A stretch of DNA of 64,000 nucleotides from positions 161,096 through 225,095 of the forward strand of contig NZ_RJSE01000005.1 of assembly GCF_003725695.1 (NCBI RefSeq), written 5' to 3'. The translations under genes were made by a program, and so were the position numbers. Position 1 is the stretch's first letter; every line of letters starts with the position of its first letter. The notes below the pieces were generated by a model. That model saw nothing but the letters and a program-made list of their open reading frames with translations. It ran no database searches and was not told the DNA's origin. The DNA comes from Nocardioides marmoriginsengisoli (GTDB lineage: Bacteria; Actinomycetota; Actinomycetes; Propionibacteriales; Nocardioidaceae). This document shows, one piece after another, positions 60,895 through 64,000 of the stretch.

Positions 60895-61131
60895 ATGAGT
60901 TACGAACGGCTTGCCTACGACGACCAGGACACCGCCCTCCAGATGCGCACCGACTGCACCGCCTGCGCCTCCGAGATGGGCATCCCCGAGCAGCGGATCA
61001 TGCCCGACGCGCTCGGCGCGGCACCGTCGATCGCGTTCGCCGACTTCCCCCGCGAGATCCGCAAGCCCGAGATCACGGTCAGCGACGCGGCGGCGCACCT
61101 GGCGTCCCGGATCCACCTGCACTGGGACTGA
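60895..61131 (+). CDS. Small conserved hypothetical protein
   Basis: 78 residues: SYERLAYDDQDTALQMRTDCTACASEMG has a CTAC pair, then PEQRIMPDALGAAPSIAFADFPREIRKPEITVSDAAAHLASRIHLHWD. No known domain. It begins at ATG 60895, divergent from the kinase, with GGAAAG upstream, and is followed by a strong terminator. Nothing indicates its role. Confidence 0.65.
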   Translation: MSYERLAYDDQDTALQMRTDCTACASEMGIPEQRIMPDALGAAPSIAFADFPREIRKPEITVSDAAAHLASRIHLHWD

Positions 61132-61144
61132 CCCCGGACACGAC

Positions 61145-61176
61145 AAAGGGCCGCACCCCTCGGGGTGCGGCCCTTT
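61145..61176. terminator. Bidirectional Rho-independent terminator
   Basis: AAAGGGCCGCACCCC and GGGGTGCGGCCCTTT are perfect 15-bp complements around TC. A/T tracts at both ends let it act on the 78-residue gene and on the convergent erpA gene. Confidence 0.92.
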
Positions 61177-61188
61177 CGTCTGCTCAGA

Positions 61189-61560
61189 TCAGTGGAAGCT
61201 GTCGCCGCAGGCGCAGGACCCGGTGGCGTTCGGGTTGTCGATCGTGAACCCCTGCTTCTCGATGGTGTCGACGAAGTCGATGGTCGCGCCGTTCAGGTAC
61301 GGGACGCTCATCCGGTCGCAGACGACGCTGACGCCGTTGAAGTCGGTGACGACGTCGCCGTCGAGGGTGCGCTCGTCGAAGAAGAGCTGGTAGCGCAGGC
61401 CGGAACAGCCGCCGGGCTGGACGGCGATGCGCAGCGCCAGGTCGTCGCGGCCTTCCTGCTCGAGGAGGCTCTTGACCTTGGCGGCCGCGGTGTCGCTGAC
61501 GTTGATGCTGTCGGTGCGGTGCTCGGTCGTCGCGGTCGTGGACTCGACCTGTTCGGTCAT
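61189..61560 (-). CDS. erpA: Iron-sulfur cluster insertion protein ErpA (HesB/IscA family)
   Basis: 123 residues from ATG 61560 (GGGAGA upstream). SINVSDTAAAKVKSLLEQEG, GGCSGLRYQLFFDE (first Cys) and GSCACGDSF (Cys-x-Cys) are the three ligand Cys of A-type carriers. It passes 4Fe-4S or 2Fe-2S clusters to apo-enzymes; nearby clients could include NadA (4Fe-4S) and QcrA. Corresponds to Rv2204c. Confidence 0.94.
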   Translation of the reverse strand: MTEQVESTTATTEHRTDSINVSDTAAAKVKSLLEQEGRDDLALRIAVQPGGCSGLRYQLFFDERTLDGDVVTDFNGVSVVCDRMSVPYLNGATIDFVDTIEKQGFTIDNPNATGSCACGDSFH

Positions 61561-61658
61561 GGTGCTCTCCCGGGTGTGTTCGTGGTGGTCCGCCGGAGTG
61601 GTTTCTACGGACCCTTCAACAGGCTCAATCGTCTCACACGGGTGGATATTCCCGGGTC

Positions 61659-62750
61659 TCAACGTCCCCACGTGCGGGCGACTCGCTCGGCGAGGTCGGC
61701 CAGGGCCTCGGCGGGCGCCGAGAACGCACGTTCCGCACCCACCCGGTCGACCACCGAGTACGCCGCCTCGATCCCGAGCGCCCGCATCTCCCGGGAACCC
61801 ACCAGCACCTGGCCGGCCAGCGCGATGCACGGCACCAGCGCCGAGGTGGCGGCCTGGGCGACGCCGTACGGGACCTTGCCGGAGCGGGAGGAGAAGTCGA
61901 AGGCGCCCTCGCCGGTGATCACCAGGTTCGCCCCGGCGAGGTGCCCGGCCAGGTCGACGGCCTCCGCCACGACGTCCACCCCGGCGGTGCGGGTGGCGCC
62001 GAGCAGCATCAGCGCGTAGCCGATCCCGCCCGCGGCGCCGGCCCCCTTCGCGTCGGCGAGCTTGCGATCGGTCGCCTCCGCCAGCTCCCGGAGCCGGCCG
62101 TCGACGAGCAGCAGCTCCTCCTCGGAGAGACCCTTCTGCGGGCCGAAGGTCTTGGTCGCGCCGAGCAGGCCGAGCAACGGGACGTCGACGTCGGAGGCGA
62201 GGACCAGCTCGACCCCGGCCAGCCGTTCGCGAGCCGCGGCGAGGTCGATCGCGGCGATCCCGCCGAGCGCGACCGGTCCGGCGTCCAGGGGCTTGTCGGC
62301 GGTGGCGCCGAGGGCGGCGAGCAGGCCCGCTCCCCCGTCGTTGGTGGCGGTGCCGCCGGCGCCGATCACCACCCGGCGAGCGCCCGCGTCGAGGGCGGCG
62401 AGCAGCAGCTCCCCGACACCACGGCTGGAACCGGCCAGCGGGCGGCGCTCCGGCTCGGGGGTCAGGTGCAGTCCGACCGCCTGCGCGGTCTCCACGTACG
62501 CCGTCGCGCCCACCACCAGCACGGCCGCCGGAACCGGTTCGCCGTACGGGTCGGGGACGGTGGTGGCGACCAGCTCACCGCCGAGGGCGGCGTGCAGGAC
62601 GTCGACGAACCCGGGTCCCCCGTCGGACATCGGCACCTCGACGATCTCGGCGTCCGGGACCCGCCGGATCCAGCCCGCGCCGATGGCAGCCGCGGCCTCG
62701 ACCGCGCTCAGGGTGCCGGCGAACTTGTCCGGGGCGATCACGACACGCAT
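61659..62750 (-). CDS. Glycerate kinase (type I, GarK/GlxK family)
   Basis: 363 residues from ATG 62750. MRVVIAPDKFAGTLSAVEAAAAIGAGW, PMSDGGPGFVDVL, GAGGTATNDGGAGLLAALGA and ITGEGAFDFSSRSGKVPYGVA are the family motifs. Converts glycerate to 2- or 3-phosphoglycerate. Corresponds to Rv2205c. Divergent from nadA. Confidence 0.93.
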   Translation of the reverse strand: MRVVIAPDKFAGTLSAVEAAAAIGAGWIRRVPDAEIVEVPMSDGGPGFVDVLHAALGGELVATTVPDPYGEPVPAAVLVVGATAYVETAQAVGLHLTPEPERRPLAGSSRGVGELLLAALDAGARRVVIGAGGTATNDGGAGLLAALGATADKPLDAGPVALGGIAAIDLAAARERLAGVELVLASDVDVPLLGLLGATKTFGPQKGLSEEELLLVDGRLRELAEATDRKLADAKGAGAAGGIGYALMLLGATRTAGVDVVAEAVDLAGHLAGANLVITGEGAFDFSSRSGKVPYGVAQAATSALVPCIALAGQVLVGSREMRALGIEAAYSVVDRVGAERAFSAPAEALADLAERVARTWGR

Positions 62751-62832
62751 GCGGCCATCCTGCCGTAGCCGGAATGACCGCCGGCCAGCGGCGGTTAGCC
62801 GAGTGAGACCGCCACCGTGGGAGGATGAGGAC

Positions 62833-64000
62833 ATGACCATGATCGACCTGCCGCTGCTTCCGCTGGGCCGGGGCAAGGACCTCTCCGCCGAGCGCGGGGT
62901 GGAGTGCCCCGGCGACCTGCCACCGGCCTCCGACCCGGACCTGGTGGCCCGGGCGGTCGCGGCCAAGAAGGCCCTCGGCGACAAGGTGTTCATCCTCGGC
63001 CACCACTACCAGCGCGACGAGGTCGTGCAGTTCGCCGACGTGATGGGCGACTCCTTCAAGCTCGCCAAGGACGCGGCGGCACGGCCCGAGGCCGAGTACA
63101 TCGTCTTCTGCGGCGTGCACTTCATGGCCGAGTCCGCCGACATCCTCACCGGCGACGACCAGAAGGTGATCCTGCCCGACCTGGCCGCCGGCTGCTCGAT
63201 GGCCGACATGGCCCGGCTCGGCCAGGTCGAGGACGCCTGGGACGCGCTGACCGATGCCGGCATCGCGGACGTCGTCGTCCCGATCACGTACATGAACTCC
63301 TCGGCGGACATCAAGGCGTTCTGCGGCCGGCACGGCGGTGCGGTGTGCACCTCGTCGAACGCGGACGTCGCGCTCGAGTGGGCCTTCGCCCAGCACGGCC
63401 CCGAGACCAAGCTGCTGTTCTTCCCCGACCAGCACCTCGGCCGGAACACCGCCGTCCTCAAGCTCGGCTACTCCCTGGATGACTGCATCGTCTGGAACCC
63501 GCTGCTGCCCAACGGCGGCAACACCGTCGAGGAGCTGCGCGCGGCGAAGGTCATCCTCTGGAAGGGGCACTGCTCGGTGCACGGCCGGTTCTCCGCCGAG
63601 GTCGTCGACGAGCTCCGCGCGACCATTCCCGACGTGCAGATCCTGGTGCACCCGGAGTGCGCGCACGAGGTCGTCCTCAAGGCCGACCTGGTCGGCTCGA
63701 CCGAGTTCATCATCAACACCATCGAGGCGGCTCCGGCCGGCTCGTCGTGGGCGATCGGCACCGAGCTCAACCTGGTCAAGCGGCTGGCGAACGCGCACCC
63801 GGACAAGAACATCGTCTTCCTCGACAAGACCGTCTGCTACTGCTCGACGATGAACCGGATCGACCTGCCGCACCTGGTGTGGGCGCTGGAGTCCCTGGTC
63901 GAGGGCACGGTCGTCAACCAGATCCAGGTCGACGGCGAGACCGAGAAGCAGGCCAAGATCGCGCTGCAGCGGATGCTGGACCTGCCGGGACGGTCGCACC
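62833..64000 (+). CDS. nadA: Quinolinate synthase (partial, 3' end beyond window)
   Basis: Open from ATG 62833 to the window end (about 389 codons seen). ILGHHYQRDEVVQFADVMGDSFKLAK, VFCGVHFMAESADILTG, ITYMNSSADIKAFCG, VLVHPECAHEVV-type VHPECAHEV, VCYCSTMNRI. Cys residues at these places hold the 4Fe-4S cluster. First step of NAD synthesis from iminoaspartate and DHAP. GAGG precedes the ATG. Only the C terminus is missing. Confidence 0.95.
   Translation, partial: MTMIDLPLLPLGRGKDLSAERGVECPGDLPPASDPDLVARAVAAKKALGDKVFILGHHYQRDEVVQFADVMGDSFKLAKDAAARPEAEYIVFCGVHFMAESADILTGDDQKVILPDLAAGCSMADMARLGQVEDAWDALTDAGIADVVVPITYMNSSADIKAFCGRHGGAVCTSSNADVALEWAFAQHGPETKLLFFPDQHLGRNTAVLKLGYSLDDCIVWNPLLPNGGNTVEELRAAKVILWKGHCSVHGRFSAEVVDELRATIPDVQILVHPECAHEVVLKADLVGSTEFIINTIEAAPAGSSWAIGTELNLVKRLANAHPDKNIVFLDKTVCYCSTMNRIDLPHLVWALESLVEGTVVNQIQVDGETEKQAKIALQRMLDLPGRSH

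Noticed and set aside
1-64000. CRISPR array, prophage, integrase, rRNA or tRNA genes
   Set aside because: None was recognised on either strand by reading; a tRNAscan or covariance search was not possible.

Overview
The window is very GC-rich DNA with dense genes, frequent GTG/TTG starts, many 1-4 nt start/stop overlaps, actinobacterial respiratory genes (qcrCAB with a diheme QcrC, ctaC-ctaD-ctaF, ctaE, ctaG) and an actinobacterial-type c-di-AMP riboswitch in front of an NlpC/P60 gene. This points to a high-GC actinobacterium, most likely Nocardioides or a relative in the Propionibacteriales. That assignment is an inference from gene content and composition, not a database match. Much of the gene order (plsC-like, ArsA-like ATPase, SRPBCC, fadD15-like, NlpC/P60, DEDDh/GIY-YIG protein, trpD, ctaE-qcrCAB, ctaF-ctaC, adenosine-type kinase, erpA, glycerate kinase) parallels the Rv2182c-Rv2205c stretch of Mycobacterium tuberculosis as I recall it, with a tad pilus locus and a glycosyltransferase cassette inserted.

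Layout. 1-11.5 kb holds accessory metabolism: an SDR fragment, DUF402, VOC, a YbdK-type ligase, a secreted lipase, an aromatic-acid-exporter-like protein, an aldehyde dehydrogenase, a WS/DGAT acyltransferase, an ABC-F ATPase with a striking leader/attenuator, DUF1801, a threonine-dehydratase-like enzyme and ClgR. 11.5-15.4 kb holds a flavin-reductase-like protein, an acyltransferase, and a translationally coupled hydrolase / membrane protein / TIGR00300 (ornithine cyclodeaminase-like) operon. 15.4-16.55 kb is a compositionally different patch with a 65-bp direct repeat and two orphan ORFs. 16.5-18.7 kb encodes TadE and a TadG-like vWA protein. 18.8-23.7 kb is glucokinase, DUF5304, ArsA-like ATPase, SRPBCC and long-chain acyl-CoA synthetase.

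23.9-33.2 kb is the main Tad (Flp) pilus operon: cpaB, cpaE, cpaF, a vWA-TadB fusion, tadC, a histidine kinase and LuxR-type regulator, and two tandem Flp pilins closed by a strong terminator. 33.2-37.6 kb has two zinc-peptidase-like proteins, the riboswitch-controlled NlpC/P60 hydrolase and two small Cys-rich proteins. 37.7-43.9 kb has a DEDDh exonuclease/GIY-YIG fusion, an AsnC-type ligand-binding protein, a GT2/DUF2304/DUF2142/GT2 envelope-glycan cassette and a YgjV-GNAT fusion.

43.9-58.3 kb is trpD, a pseudo-receiver, and the bc1-aa3 respiratory supercomplex genes. A giant hairpin follows qcrB. An ECF sigma pair, a FadR-like regulator with fatty-acid hydroxylase, and an L,D-transpeptidase lie between qcrB and ctaFDC. 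58.4-64 kb has a cysteine desulfurase/TusA pair, a PfkB kinase, erpA, glycerate kinase and the 5' part of nadA, which runs off the window.

The main functional modules are aerobic respiration (bc1/aa3, CtaG, ErpA), Tad pili, and cell-envelope maintenance (NlpC/P60, Ldt, glycosyltransferases). The observation I rate highest is a predicted promoter followed by a 3-codon leader peptide and a start-sequestering stem in front of the ABC-F gene.
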